From positions 84,406-148,405 of the forward strand of contig SKCR01034825.1 of the NCBI GenBank assembly GCA_019454045.1: a DNA stretch of 64,000 bases. The letters are read 5' to 3'. Below, piece after piece: positions 12,163-22,378 of this stretch. A model generated the notes under the pieces. It was not told the origin of the DNA, searched no databases, and saw only the letters and a program-made list of their open reading frames with translations. Positions within the stretch are counted from its first letter, which is position 1. The number at the start of each line of letters is the position of its first letter. Position numbers and translations under genes: made by a program. Origin of the DNA: Zanthoxylum bungeanum (Eukaryota; Streptophyta; Magnoliopsida; Sapindales; Rutaceae).

Positions 12163-12180
12163 TCCCCGGCAACGGCGCCA
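12163..12180 (-). other. Primer-binding site of A-minus (tRNA-Asp)
   Basis: Plus strand reads TCCCCGGCAACGGCGCCA, the 3' end of plant tRNA-Asp including CCA; the element strand is therefore complementary over all 18 bases. It lies six bases inside the 5' LTR. tRNA-Asp priming is typical of Athila elements. Confidence 0.92.
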
Positions 12181-12186
12181 AAAACT

Positions 12187-13893
12187 TGACCGGCGTAAAC
12201 ACACACGTATAACGCAAGCGCACGTATCGTTCAAGTAGTATAAAAATATCGATCCCACGAGGACTTAATTCCTACTGTTGTTATTAATTATTGAATCTAT
12301 TTATTTACAGATATCTAATTGAGAGAGAAGAGAATGATTGCTTGATTGATTTTTTTGATTGTAGATTTGCTAAATAAATAAATAAATAAAAAGACAAAAG
12401 AAAATACTAAGGAAAATAAAAGACACAAAGATCTAGGGTGTGAATCATTCTAATATCATTTAAAAGATGAAGTGATTATTTTTTGTAATAAATCGGTTTA
12501 CTAACCTGGAACACTAAATTATGCAAAAGCCTCTGTCGATGGTCAGACGCAAATACCCAGTTTAACCCAATTGAACCATATGTCTATGTCAACCAAATTA
12601 TCTGGATTCATTAAGTTTAAGTTCCAATTATGGCTACCCTCGCCTGACAGGTATATGTCTATCCTGTAAGGAAATCTATTAAAGGGTTATCTATCCTCAA
12701 GGAAGATCGTGGGCTATTAAGGCTAAGGCTGAAACCTAAAATCCCTATGTCTAGTTCATTTTAGATTTACCACATCAATCTTATTGGTGATCAGACAACA
12801 AGAAGCATTAAGCTTAAGACTTAATAAGTAAACCTTTTAAATTACCCAAACTATAAAATAACCCCTTATAAACCGGTGATATTAGAATTCATCACAACCC
12901 CAGATAACTAACACATAACTAGGGCTAGTAAAAACTTAAAAATAAAAGACATAAAATAAAAATGCTGAAAAGTAAAAGACATAAAGTAAAAGCTGAAAAG
13001 TAAATTGCTGAAAAGTAAATGCTGAAAGTAAATTGCTGAAAGTAAATTGCTGAAAAGTAAATTGCTGAAAATTAAAGAAAGAAAAGTACTGTGCATAAAA
13101 GTAAATTGCGGAAAGTAAAAACTGAAAAGTAAAGAAAAGAAAGTGCGAAAGCGGAAATTAATTACTAAAAGCTATAAATAAACAAACAAGATACAATCTT
13201 CTTAGTATTCTTAAGGAATTCCTTAGAAGAAAGTATGAATTTTACAAATGAAATGGCTTGGTATTTATAGGCAAAATTTTGCCACCATCAAATCATCCAC
13301 CAAATAAATTATTAATTGCTCCACTAATTGCTTATCTAATTGCTCTACCAAATCCATTATTGCTCCACTAATTTCTTATCTTGTTTGGTGGTGATTTGAT
13401 AATTTTTATTAATTATTTATTAATTAATATTTTGCTTTGAAAATGATTGATAATGACTTTTAATAATTACACTCCACACACTTCTGGATGGTTCATCAAT
13501 TTCGGTCATGAAATCATCAGAATTTGAAAATATTTTCTCTTTCAAAGTTGTAGATCTTGGAGTCTTCTTTAATCTGAAACTTGAATCAGCCCAATCCGAT
13601 ATCTGAGTAAGAAGTTATGCCCAAAATACAACAGATGCGCAAAACTGGAATTTCCAAAACTGCACTTCGTCAAAAACGCCCTTTCAAGTTTCCAATCTCC
13701 AAAATTAATATATCAAGTCCAATAATTGCCCTTATTTGATCCACATTTCATCCTAAATGATTTCATTAAGTCCCAATATTATTTTATCTGCAAAATAAAA
13801 TAAAACATATGAAAAACGTTCATCAAACCCGAGAAACTATACGAAATATTAGGTCAAATGAGTGGGAATAAGTGATATAAATACCACTCATCA
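12187..13893 (-). repeat. 5' LTR of A-minus
   Basis: 1707 bp, nearly identical to the LTR at 6540-8243, including the minisatellite (about 12961-13085). Starts TGACCGGCG on the plus strand and ends CACTCATCA, followed by the CCTAA target duplication. Confidence 0.95.
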
Positions 13894-13978
13894 CCTAACA
13901 TACGCCAAACAGTGCTAACGTGCGCCGGGTCCACAAGTCAGAATCTGGGAAAGTTTGACTTTGCTAACGTGCGCCGTG

Positions 13979-14468
13979 CCACGTGTCACCATCACAGCCG
14001 ATCAGCTAACATGCGCCGTGCCACGTGTCATCATCCTACAGTGCCGACAGTCACCATCGCCACGTGTCACTCCACCTGTCAGCCACATCATCGTCCACAT
14101 CACCAGTTGACTGAGTCAACATGCCACATCATCGCCACATCATTATCAACCAATCACAGCGTGCCACGTGTCGCAATTCTATGGTACCGACAGTCACAAT
14201 CGCCACGTGTGCCACGTCAGCACCACGTCAGCATCAATTATTGACTCACTTATCCGAAATCGACACGTGGCGGATAAGAATCCGAGCCGACCAATCAGAA
14301 GCCGCCACGTGTCACAATAATTGAGATCCCAACCACCTTGCCACATGTCACCTTATCACCTTATCCAGAATCTGAGACAACGAACCAGAGCGAGCCACGT
14401 CGACAATCACCGGCGTCGCGACGCTGGCTTGGCGTCGCGACGCTGGAAGCCTATCCGCGCCTATAAAT
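13979..14468 (+). promoter_or_regulatory. LTR promoter: G-box/ABRE cluster, palindrome pair and TATA box
   Basis: Seven perfect CACGTG hexamers lie between 13980 and 14311, most as CCACGTGTC, which contains the ABRE core ACGTGTC bound by plant bZIP factors in abscisic-acid and stress responses. Many weaker variants (CCACATGTC, CCACGTCAG) lie between. Two GCGTCGCGACGC palindromes (14413-14424, 14432-14443) sit just before the TATA box TATAAAT (14462-14468). The same layout occurs in the 3' LTR (TATA near 20330). Responsiveness is inference. Confidence 0.6.
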
Positions 14469-14764
14469 TCAGCTCGATTTCAGAATTCAAATCATGCCTT
14501 CCTTGAGTTTTGTAAGGACTCTAAGGATTGCATCTTGTGTGTTTTAGTTTTTGTAATTTTAATTTAGCATTTTTACTTTTAGTATTTTGAATTATGCACT
14601 TTTACTTTTTGTAATAAAATTTATTTACTTTTTTTTTTTACTTTATGTTCAGTAGTTAATTTACCGCTGGGGTAAAAGGTGAAACATTTAATATAATTAT
14701 TTAGGTAAATCTCACTTAATTATAATTTATAAATTATAATTTAACCGGATTAATTAATGTCAGA

Positions 14765-14905
14765 CTTCATTACCGCCTATATGGTCGGTCTAAATATAAA
14801 TTACTTTACCGCATATATGGCTGGTCTTTATGTGACAGATAATTACCGCTTATATGGCTGGTGTAATTGGACTAAATGGATTACCGCCTATATGGCTGGT
14901 TTTAA
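14765..14905 (+). repeat. Tandem quasi-palindromic repeats in the LTR leader
   Basis: Four units of a motif close to ACCGCCTATATGGCTGGT, spaced roughly 35-45 bp. Each unit is itself an imperfect inverted repeat (ACC-GCC...GGC-GGT). The array recurs in the A-plus 3' LTR (about 20638-20770), B (about 42920-43110), C (about 50475-50680) and D (about 54885-55055). Confidence 0.8.
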
Positions 14906-15754
14906 ATGTTTAACATTATTAATTCCTGAGAAAGCAGAACATAAAATAATTTATATATTATAATAAGTGAGATTCCTAGATAAGAAATATTAAATGTGAA
15001 TCCTCTAACCCCCAACATTTTATTTTATTCTAGGGAAGTGATGAAACACAATATTACTTGGCTTAATAATTGATTTAATTATTTAATGGGTAATTATTTA
15101 GTTTGTTTATTGAGTCTTAAGCTTAATGCTTCTTGTCGTCTGATCACCAATAAGATTGATGTGGTAAACTTAAAATGAACTAGACATATGGATTTTAGGT
15201 TTCAGCCTTAGATTCAATAGCCCACGATCTTCCTTGAGGATAAATAACCCTTTAATAGATTTCCTTACATGATAGACATATACCTGTCGGGCGGGGGTAG
15301 CCATAATTGGAACTTAATCTTAATGAATCCAGGTAATTTGGTTGACATAGACATATGGTTCAATTGGGTTATACTGGGTATTTGCGTCTGACCATCGACA
15401 AAGGCTTTTGCATATTTTCGTGTTCCAGGTTAGCAAATTAATTTATTACACATAGATAAGAGAATCAATTCATCTTTATAATATTGTGTGGAGTCACGAC
15501 CCTAGATCTTTGAGTCTTTTCTTTTATTTTCCTTAGTATTTTCTTTTGAGTCTGTTTTTATTTTAATTAGCAAATCCACATTCAACCAACAAAAACAATC
15601 ATTCTCTTCTCCATATAATTAGATACCTGTAAATAAATAGTATCAATAATTAATAACAACAGTAGGAATTAAGTCCTTGTGGGATCGATATTTTTACTAC
15701 TTGAACGATACGTGCGCTTGCGTTATACGTGTGTGTTTACGCCGGTCAAGTTTT

Positions 15755-15772
15755 TGGCGCTGTTGCCGGTGA
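15755..15772 (+). other. Primer-binding site of A-plus (tRNA-Asp, two mismatches)
   Basis: TGGCGCTGTTGCCGGTGA, six bases after the LTR; differs at two positions from perfect complementarity to tRNA-Asp. Confidence 0.88.
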
Positions 15773-15883
15773 CTTATTTTTCTTGAGTTATTAATTTTGA
15801 AGCTATCTAATTTACTTGTATCTAATTTTCTTTATTTTTATCTGTAATTTTTAATCTTTCTTTTGTTTTCAGGTGATTGAAAA

Positions 15884-17026
15884 ATGGAACATTATTGGGA
15901 GATTGAGAGATCACGAGCTTTACTAGAAGATACACCCCAAATCTGGGAGCAACAGTCCAGTTTTCTGAGGCATGTTGTCCAGCCCAACAACTATCACTGG
16001 ATACCAGAACCACATTTTCCATCTTATCCACCACCCACCTACAATGATCTTCATCAAGAACCAGAACCATCAAAGGAAGAACAATTGGTTGACATGCTCA
16101 AAGATTTATTCAAGAAACAAGACGAAAAGTTGGATACAATGCTTGAAACATATCAGAATCAACTCGAAAGTATTCAGAGACAATCAACATCTATTCAGAG
16201 GATGACAGATCAAATGAGACAATTCACAGAAAACCAGAACTACATACCTCAAGAACCAGTTTCAGATGACACTGATGAAGCCTTCAAGTACCAATCATTT
16301 CACAATGACACTTCAACAAAGGAGGAGGCTGAGCAGTATCAAAAACCAGAGGTATCAGTTCAGGAGCCCAAACCAGCGAAGACTCTATTTGACTTTTATT
16401 ATTCAGATTCTGACGAGGATGAAGCTGATCTATTTGTACCAACTGCACCAACAACGGAGGATCAAACTTTCAATCCTCAAAATGAAGATCTTGGAGTATG
16501 CTTTACAATGATGTTTGATGAAGATCTACCTGAACCACCCATTCCAGTCATATCAGAGGATGACGACCTAATGTCAGAAACATCTTTACATCCTCAGGTT
16601 GACACTTATGAAGCATATTTTTCACAGATGACATATGAAGAACTGAACGTGGAAATCCTAAAATACATCTGTGAAGAAAAGGTGGAGCAAGAAGCAGAGC
16701 AAATGGAGGAGCAAATGTCTAAACTTATTAAAGATCCAGAACATTCAGGATAAACATCATTGTTTTGAGGAGTACATATCAATAACATCACCCAGAAGCT
16801 TGACAGAATGGAACTTCCATTCCAAGTCAAGCACTATACGAGACCTCCTGATTTTATTTCTTTCTTTTCAGGAATCACTGGAGCAATAAAGGTTAAAAAG
16901 GTGGCACAAGCACTGAATGAGACAAAATATTTTTTGCCACTTTACCGTTGGAAGAGACCCTTCAAAAGCAACGCTCACGAGATTGTCTTTAATCAGACAT
17001 CCAAAACGACATTGAAACCTCCTTAA
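15884..17026 (+). pseudogene. ORF1 of A-plus: shortened gag/pol-linker-derived protein, one internal stop
   Basis: ATG at 15884 (MEHYWEIERS), preceded by a pyrimidine-rich 'ttttgttttcag' acceptor-like site, as in front of gag in B. Open for 289 codons to a TAA at 16751-16753, where A-minus has a Glu codon; homologous coding continues to 17026 (ending TTLKPP). The coiled coil (about residues 88-130), the acidic 'SDSDEDEADLF' segment and the 'EELNVEIL' linker segment match A-minus. Function unknown; a reduced Gag is the simplest guess. Confidence 0.7.
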
Positions 17027-17543
17027 CAGATTGATTTCAGTCACGTCTGGCTGAAGACGAAAAATTTAGCGCTAGCAGGGAGGCAACCCATGCACTTTGT
17101 TGTAATTTCTATTTTTATATTTTGTGTATACATGTTGTAGAATTATTAATTTTGTGTGTTATTTTTGTAGGAAAAGCACAAACGGAGCATTTTAAGACAG
17201 AAGGAATGGTGTTTGGCAATCACAAAGATGAGAGCCAATTCATTAGCGATGGCTGAGTAAGGAATGAAATCTTGAGACGCATCCTAATGGATTTATATAC
17301 CAAACGAGTGGCGTATTGCGTACACAATTCTGTTGCCTTAATAATTGCTTTGATTTGCTTTTCTGTTTTTATTTCCTTTATTTTCACAAGACATGATCCA
17401 GACTTTTTGACCTTTCACGATTTCTTTTGTTGTTTAGCTAACAAACGTCATATGGAAGATACTAGTGCTATTATTACTCACCCTTTTTCAGGTACTATAA
17501 ATTCAACTCATCATTGCACTTTTGAAGACATCTAGAGTAAAAC
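17027..17543 (+). other. A-plus: post-pol motif and degraded ORF3 region
   Basis: Contains the conserved 'tttagcgctagcagggaggc' followed by 'aacccatg' (about 17064-17091), then 'tatttttgtag' (ends about 17171), an acceptor-like site at the place where B and D have 'gtttttgcag'. The following 370 bases match parts of the D ORF3 region but are shortened and stop-filled. The ORF at 17272-17535 is not conserved in its frame. Confidence 0.55.
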
Positions 17544-18200
17544 ATGGAAGCCACTTCAAGAAGACGAGTTGAAAACATCTGTGTGTTTTGCGGTACTAGT
17601 GTTGGTATTAAACCACAATACGTAGAAGCAGCACATGAATTGGGTCGAGTCTTAGCTGCAAGGAATATGCACTTAGTATATGGCGGAGGCAATCTTGGAC
17701 TTATGGGGATCGTTTCAAAGGCCGTACAGGAAGGAGACAGTCACGTTTTGGGAATCATCCCAAAACCTTTGGCAGAGGCAAATCTTATTGGACCATCAAA
17801 ACAAGGAGAGGAACTTATTGTGCCAGGTATGTCTGAGCGACTAGTGGAAATGATTAACCGTGCTGATGCTTTTATTGTTTTGCCAGGTGGCTTGGGCACA
17901 TTGGAGGAAATTTTTATAGTACTATCTTGGGCGAACCTGAACATACACCAGAAACCAATTGGGCTGTTTAACGTTGATGGATTTTATGATTTTCTTTGTG
18001 TGTTTATTGATGATGCACGGAGAAATGGGTTCGTGTCAAAACCTTTAAGAGAACTCATCTTTACTGCCAGAACTGCTCCGGATCTAATAGACCAACTCTT
18101 AGCCTATGAACCTCAAGTTGACCCTATCCTTTCAAAAATAAATTGGTCCGAGGACGATCGTGGTAAGAGACGTCGTATTAATCTGGATCTTAACCTTTAA
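17544..18200 (+). CDS. LOG-like: LOG-type cytokinin riboside 5'-monophosphate phosphoribohydrolase, captured by retrotransposon A-plus
   Basis: 218 residues, intact, same start (MEATSRRRVEN) and same end as the A-minus copy; one codon longer near residue 86. Visible: ICVFCGTS, YGGGNLGLMG, MSERLVEM with the conserved Arg, PGGLGTLEE, and the C-terminal KRRR plus LDLNL. By hand count against A-minus: 23 synonymous and 14 non-synonymous codon differences plus one 3-base indel that keeps the frame. It follows 'aagacatctagagtaaaac' and is sense to the element. Intronless, unlike host LOG genes. The residue after the conserved Arg is Leu rather than the usual Lys. Catalysis is inferred. Confidence 0.92.
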   Translation: MEATSRRRVENICVFCGTSVGIKPQYVEAAHELGRVLAARNMHLVYGGGNLGLMGIVSKAVQEGDSHVLGIIPKPLAEANLIGPSKQGEELIVPGMSERLVEMINRADAFIVLPGGLGTLEEIFIVLSWANLNIHQKPIGLFNVDGFYDFLCVFIDDARRNGFVSKPLRELIFTARTAPDLIDQLLAYEPQVDPILSKINWSEDDRGKRRRINLDLNL

Positions 18201-19513
18201 TTTCGTGTAGAATTTCAGCTAACCAGGTAATATCTTCTAAACTCTTATTCTACTGTTTAAGACATTGAGGACAATGTCTCATTTAGGTTTGGGGGAGGGA
18301 ATTAGTTGATCATTACCTTGTTTTTAGTTTGTGTGTTGTTTTTATTTTTAGTCTAAAATTTTTCGAAAAATACAAAAAAAATTGAAAATTTTTCAAAAAT
18401 TACAAAAAATATTTTGTGTTTTTGTGTTTTTATTTTGACTAAAAATGTGAAATTGGTAAGAGATAGCTGAGTAAGGAGTTTTCACTCCTGAGACGTATCT
18501 CAAACCTATTTTTGAAACAAGTTTGTTTTTGTTTATTTCATTTAAAATTATTTAATTTGTAAATTCTCCATAAAACTGATTAAAATGGATCTTCATATGC
18601 TCAGTTAGCAGATATTTTCAACATGCATTGTAACATACGGACATGAGCTAAAATTGAAAAGTTTGTAATATTCAGTGCTCTAGTTTAATTGGAGGAAGCA
18701 TCTCAAAAAGTGATGGAGTAAAAAAAAAAAACATCTGAGATCCGAGTTATTAAGTCTGTAAGGGTGTTTTAACACCTAGTGCCCTAAAGCCAACTGGTTT
18801 GGGAGTCATTGGCCCAAAGCTCGTTACATGGATCAAGGATGTTGCAAAAATATATATATCTGAAGTCTGGGTAATTAAGTCCGCAGGGGTGTCTTAACAT
18901 CTGGTGCCCTAAAACCAACTGGTTTGGGAGCCACCGACCTAACAATCGCTACATAGATGGAAGATATTGTATATAAATAAAAAAAAATCAAAAATCAAAG
19001 AAACAAATCAGAAAAATTATTCCATTGCTACAAAAAGGTGTGAATTCTGGTAAAACTTTAGGACAAAAATATTACTCTCTTATCAACTGCACTTATGACT
19101 GTTGTGGGCAAATATAAGTTGTTTAATATTTTGTTGGCTGTGTATATGGAGAATGATAAATATAATAAGAGAATTTACTTATTCGGTAATTTAGAAAGAA
19201 AGAAAACAACTAGCAACTTGGAGTAGAAGTTTCACCTGATTAGTCACTAACTTCTTTATTCTCTTTTCTCTTGTCTTTTTGCTTTTGTGTGCATTAGTTT
19301 CACTACCTTTTTACTTTTGTAAAATGTTTGTGGGTATCATTTCTGTAAACCCTCACGAGACTACAACTCGTCCACTAGGGACACCTAGGGGTTTAAAGGC
19401 TTGTTGCATACGCTAAATGCAACCATGATCCCTACGAAAATGACTTAGTTAAATTTTATTTTAAAGATGTTTATGTTATTTTATTCTATGTTTTGCTCGA
19501 GGACTAGCAAAAT
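18201..19513 (+). other. A-plus: structured non-coding region between LOG and the polypurine tract
   Basis: No ORF. Contains a long A/T inverted-repeat stretch (about 18350-18440), GGAGTTTTCACTCC (18476-18489), two direct repeats of about 118 bp (about 18738-18840 and 18857-18957) each with a 'gggtgtttaacacc'-type hairpin and 'ccaactggtttgggag', and the perfect stem GTTGCAT...ATGCAAC (19403-19423). All are shared with A-minus, C and D. Confidence 0.7.
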
Positions 19514-19529
19514 GTTAGGTTTGAGGGTG
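19514..19529 (+). other. Polypurine tract of A-plus
   Basis: gttaggtttgagggtg directly before the 3' LTR; one change from the A-minus tract. Confidence 0.85.
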
Positions 19530-21616
19530 TGATGCGTGGTAATTATATCACTATTTCCCACTCATTTGACCAAATATTTTATATAGTTTCTTGAGTTTCT
19601 TGAGTTTTGTGAATATTTTGATGTGTTTTATGTTATTTTGTAGATAAATAAAGTTTCAGGACTTTCTGGAGGTGATTTGGACCAAAATAGTGAAAATTGG
19701 ACGAAAAGGGCAAAATAGTCATTTCTCGCGTCGCGACGCCAAGACCTTCAGCGTCACGACGCCTAACGTACGCCGAACAGTGCTAACGTGTGCCGGGTCC
19801 ACAAGTCAGAATCTGAGAAAATTTTGACTTTGCTAACGTGCGCCGTGCCACATGTCACCATCACAGCCGATTAGCTAACATGTGCCGTGCCACGTGTCAT
19901 CATCCTACGGTGCCGACAGTTGCCATCGCCACATGTCGCCACATGTTACTCCACCTGTCAGCCACATCATCGTCCACATCACCAGTTGACTGAGTCAACA
20001 TGCCACATCATCGCCACGTCATCATCAACCAATCACAGCGTGCCATGTGTCGTAATTCTATGGTGCCGACAGTCACAATCGCCACGTGTGCCACGTCAGC
20101 ATCAATTATTGACTCACTTATCCGAAATCGACACGTGGTGGATAATAATCCGAGCCGACCAATCAGAAGCCGCCACGTGTCACAATAATTGAGATCCCAA
20201 CCACCTTGCCACGTGTCACCTTATCACCTTATCCAGAATTTGAGCCGACGAACCAGAGCGTGCCACATCGACGATCACCGGCGTCTCGACGCTGGCTTGG
20301 CGTCGCAATGCTGGAAGCCTATCCGCGCCTATAAATTCAGCTCGATTTCAGAATTCAAATCATGCCTTCATTGAGTTTTGTAAGGACTCTAAGGATTGCA
20401 TCTTGTGTGTTTTAGTTTTTGTAATTTTAATTTAGCATTTTTACTTTTAGTATTTTGAATTATGCACTTTTACTTTTTGTAATAAAATTTTATTTACTTT
20501 TTTTTTTACTTTATGTTCAGTAGTTAATTTATCGCTGGGGTAAAAGGTGAAACATTTAATATAATTATTTAGGTAAATCTCACTTAATTATAATTTATAA
20601 ATTATAATTTAACCAGATTAATTAATGTCAGACTTCTTTACCGCCTATATGGTCGGTCTAAATATAAATTACTTTACCGCCTATATGGATGGTCTTTATG
20701 TGACAGATAATTACCGCCTAGATGGCTGGTGTAATTGGACTAAAAGGATTACCGCCTATATGGCTGGTTTTAAATGTTTAACATTATTAATTCCTGAGAA
20801 AGCAGAACATAAAATAATTTATATATTATAATAAGTGAGATTCCTAGATAAGAAATATTAAATGTGAATCCTCTAACCCCCAACATTTTATTTTATTCTA
20901 GGGAAGTGATGAAACACAATATTACTTGGCTTAATAATTGATTTAATTATTTATTGGGTAATTCTTTAGTTTGTTTATTGAGTCTTAAGCTTAATGCTTC
21001 TTGTCATCTGATCACCAATAAGATTGATGTGGTAAACTTAAAATGAACTAGACATATGGATTTTAGGTTTCAGCCTTAGATTCAATAGCCCACGATCTTC
21101 CTTGAGGATAAATAACCCTTTAATAGATTTCCTTACATGATAGACATATACCTGTCGGGCGGGGGTAGCCATAATTGGAACTTAATCTTAATGAATCCAG
21201 GTAATTTGGTTGACATAGACATATGGTTCAATTGGGTTATACTGGGTATTTGCGTCTGACCATCGACAAAGGCTTTTGCATATTTTCGTGTTCCAGGTTA
21301 GCAAATTAATTTATTACACATAGATAAGAGAATCAATTCATCTTTATAATATTGTGTGGAGTCACGACCCTAGATCTTTGAGTCTTTTCTTTTATTTTCC
21401 TTAGTATTTTCTTTTGACTCTGTCTTTATTTTAATTAGCAAATCCACTTTCAACCAACAAAAACAATCATTCTCTTCTCCATATAATTAGATACATATAA
21501 ATAAATAGTATCAATAATTAATAACAACAGTAGGAATTAAGTCCTCATGGGATCAATATTTTTACTACTTGAACGATACGTGCGCTTGCGTTATACGTGT
21601 GTGTTTACGCCGGTCA
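19530..21616 (+). repeat. 3' LTR of A-plus
   Basis: 2087 bp, starts TGATGCG, ends GCCGGTCA, followed by resumed copia-1 sequence. Clearly more diverged from its 5' LTR than the A-minus pair is, so A-plus is older, as nesting requires. Keeps the G-box cluster, the TATA box (20330-20336) and the quasi-palindromic repeats. Confidence 0.92.
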
Positions 21617-22378
21617 GCGCATATTTATAGTTCAGGTGTTAGATACTTGAGTGATTGGCTATAGGCCAAGTGGGAGATTGTTGGACAATTATGACCCATA
21701 ACATCACTATTTATAAAGAACATTGTCTTTTTGTATAAATTAACTATGTGACAAAAGGAAATTACTATTTTATCATTATTGTAATTGGATTACTTGGATA
21801 TATATTAATAATAAAAATCCATATGGTTAAATCAGATTAATAAGATATGAGACAATATTAATCCACGAACGGTTTAATCATTAAATATCCATAGTCGAAG
21901 TATTATCGAGACTGGACATTGATAATGCAGAATAAATTAGATTACACTTGTGCGCGTTATGGAAGCTTAACGACGTAGTTCTCATATATTTAGGTATTAG
22001 ATACTTATGCAAGTGTAATAAGAGGTTCTGTTAGCCGCTGGACCGGGAACAGTTCGCTTTGGATAGACCCACTCGGAATCTCATTGGTAGTATGACTATG
22101 TGTCTATGGGAATCCGAATCAAGGTTGGTGTATGTGATCTTTAACCTGAGACTTACGTCACTATTACTTGCGATAATCAATTTACTTTGGTATTGGTCAT
22201 TTGGAGCTTTAACAGGTTCTGTGTATGTCTATTTTGGGTTTACTGGGAATCATAGTGTATTGGATGTGATGTTAAGATGAGATTATCACTTCAGTCATAT
22301 AGAGATGATGGTCACACAAGATACGGAACTAGTACTCTTAAAAGCTGCAGCTATCGGGATAGTATGACTAGGTCATTG
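21617..22378 (+). mobile_element. copia-1: 3' end, polypurine tract and partial 3' LTR
   Basis: 21617-21678 matches the end of copia-2 pol and its polypurine tract (aagtgggaga). The LTR starts TGTTGGACAATTATGACCC at 21679 and follows the copia-2 LTR to about 22378, where similarity stops. The ORF at 22059-22280 is an LTR by-product also present in both copia-2 LTRs. Confidence 0.82.

Larger units (their letters stand above)
6540..13893 (-). mobile_element. LOG element A-minus: complete, very young non-autonomous Athila-type element carrying LOG
   Basis: A 7354-bp element in minus orientation with a perfect 5-bp target duplication CCTAA (6535-6539 and 13894-13898). Its two LTRs (6540-8243 and 12187-13893) show only about ten differences by eye, so it inserted recently. 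Reading the minus strand: 5' LTR, tRNA-Asp primer site, ORF1, post-pol motif, LOG, structured 3' region, polypurine tract, 3' LTR. It sits inside the 5' LTR of A-plus, a relative of the same family. Confidence 0.95.
13899..15748 (+). repeat. 5' LTR of A-plus, second part
   Basis: Continues the LTR broken at 6539; together the two parts make about 2078 bp, matching the 2087-bp 3' LTR. Contains, in order, GCTAACGTGCGCC repeats, the G-box cluster, paired palindromes, a TATA box, T-rich leader, quasi-palindromic repeats and the GCCGGTCA end. Short ORFs at 13912-14506 and 14757-14963 are repeat by-products. Confidence 0.92.
6312..21616 (+). mobile_element. LOG element A-plus: non-autonomous Athila-type retrotransposon carrying LOG, split by element A-minus
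   Basis: Bounded by LTRs that start TGATG and end GGTCA. Inserted in copia-1, whose sequence resumes at 21617 with the same 3' end seen in copia-2. Flanks are gcgac (left) and gcgca (right), an imperfect 5-bp target duplication. Without the nested 7.35-kb A-minus insertion it is about 7.9 kb. Order: 5' LTR, tRNA-Asp primer site, ORF1, post-pol motif, degraded ORF3 region, LOG, structured 3' non-coding region, polypurine tract, 3' LTR. No protease, RT or integrase remains, so movement would need enzymes from an autonomous relative such as the D or B type. Confidence 0.9.

Noticed and set aside
13912..14506. His/Thr/Pro-rich ORFs over the LTR (also 19887-20374, 42217-42659 and 51155-51640)
   Set aside because: They are translations of the CCACGTGTC repeat block and occur only where that block occurs.
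6540..21616. The two A elements as one large element with inverted LOG genes
   Set aside because: The CCTAA duplication and the interrupted A-plus 5' LTR show two nested insertions.
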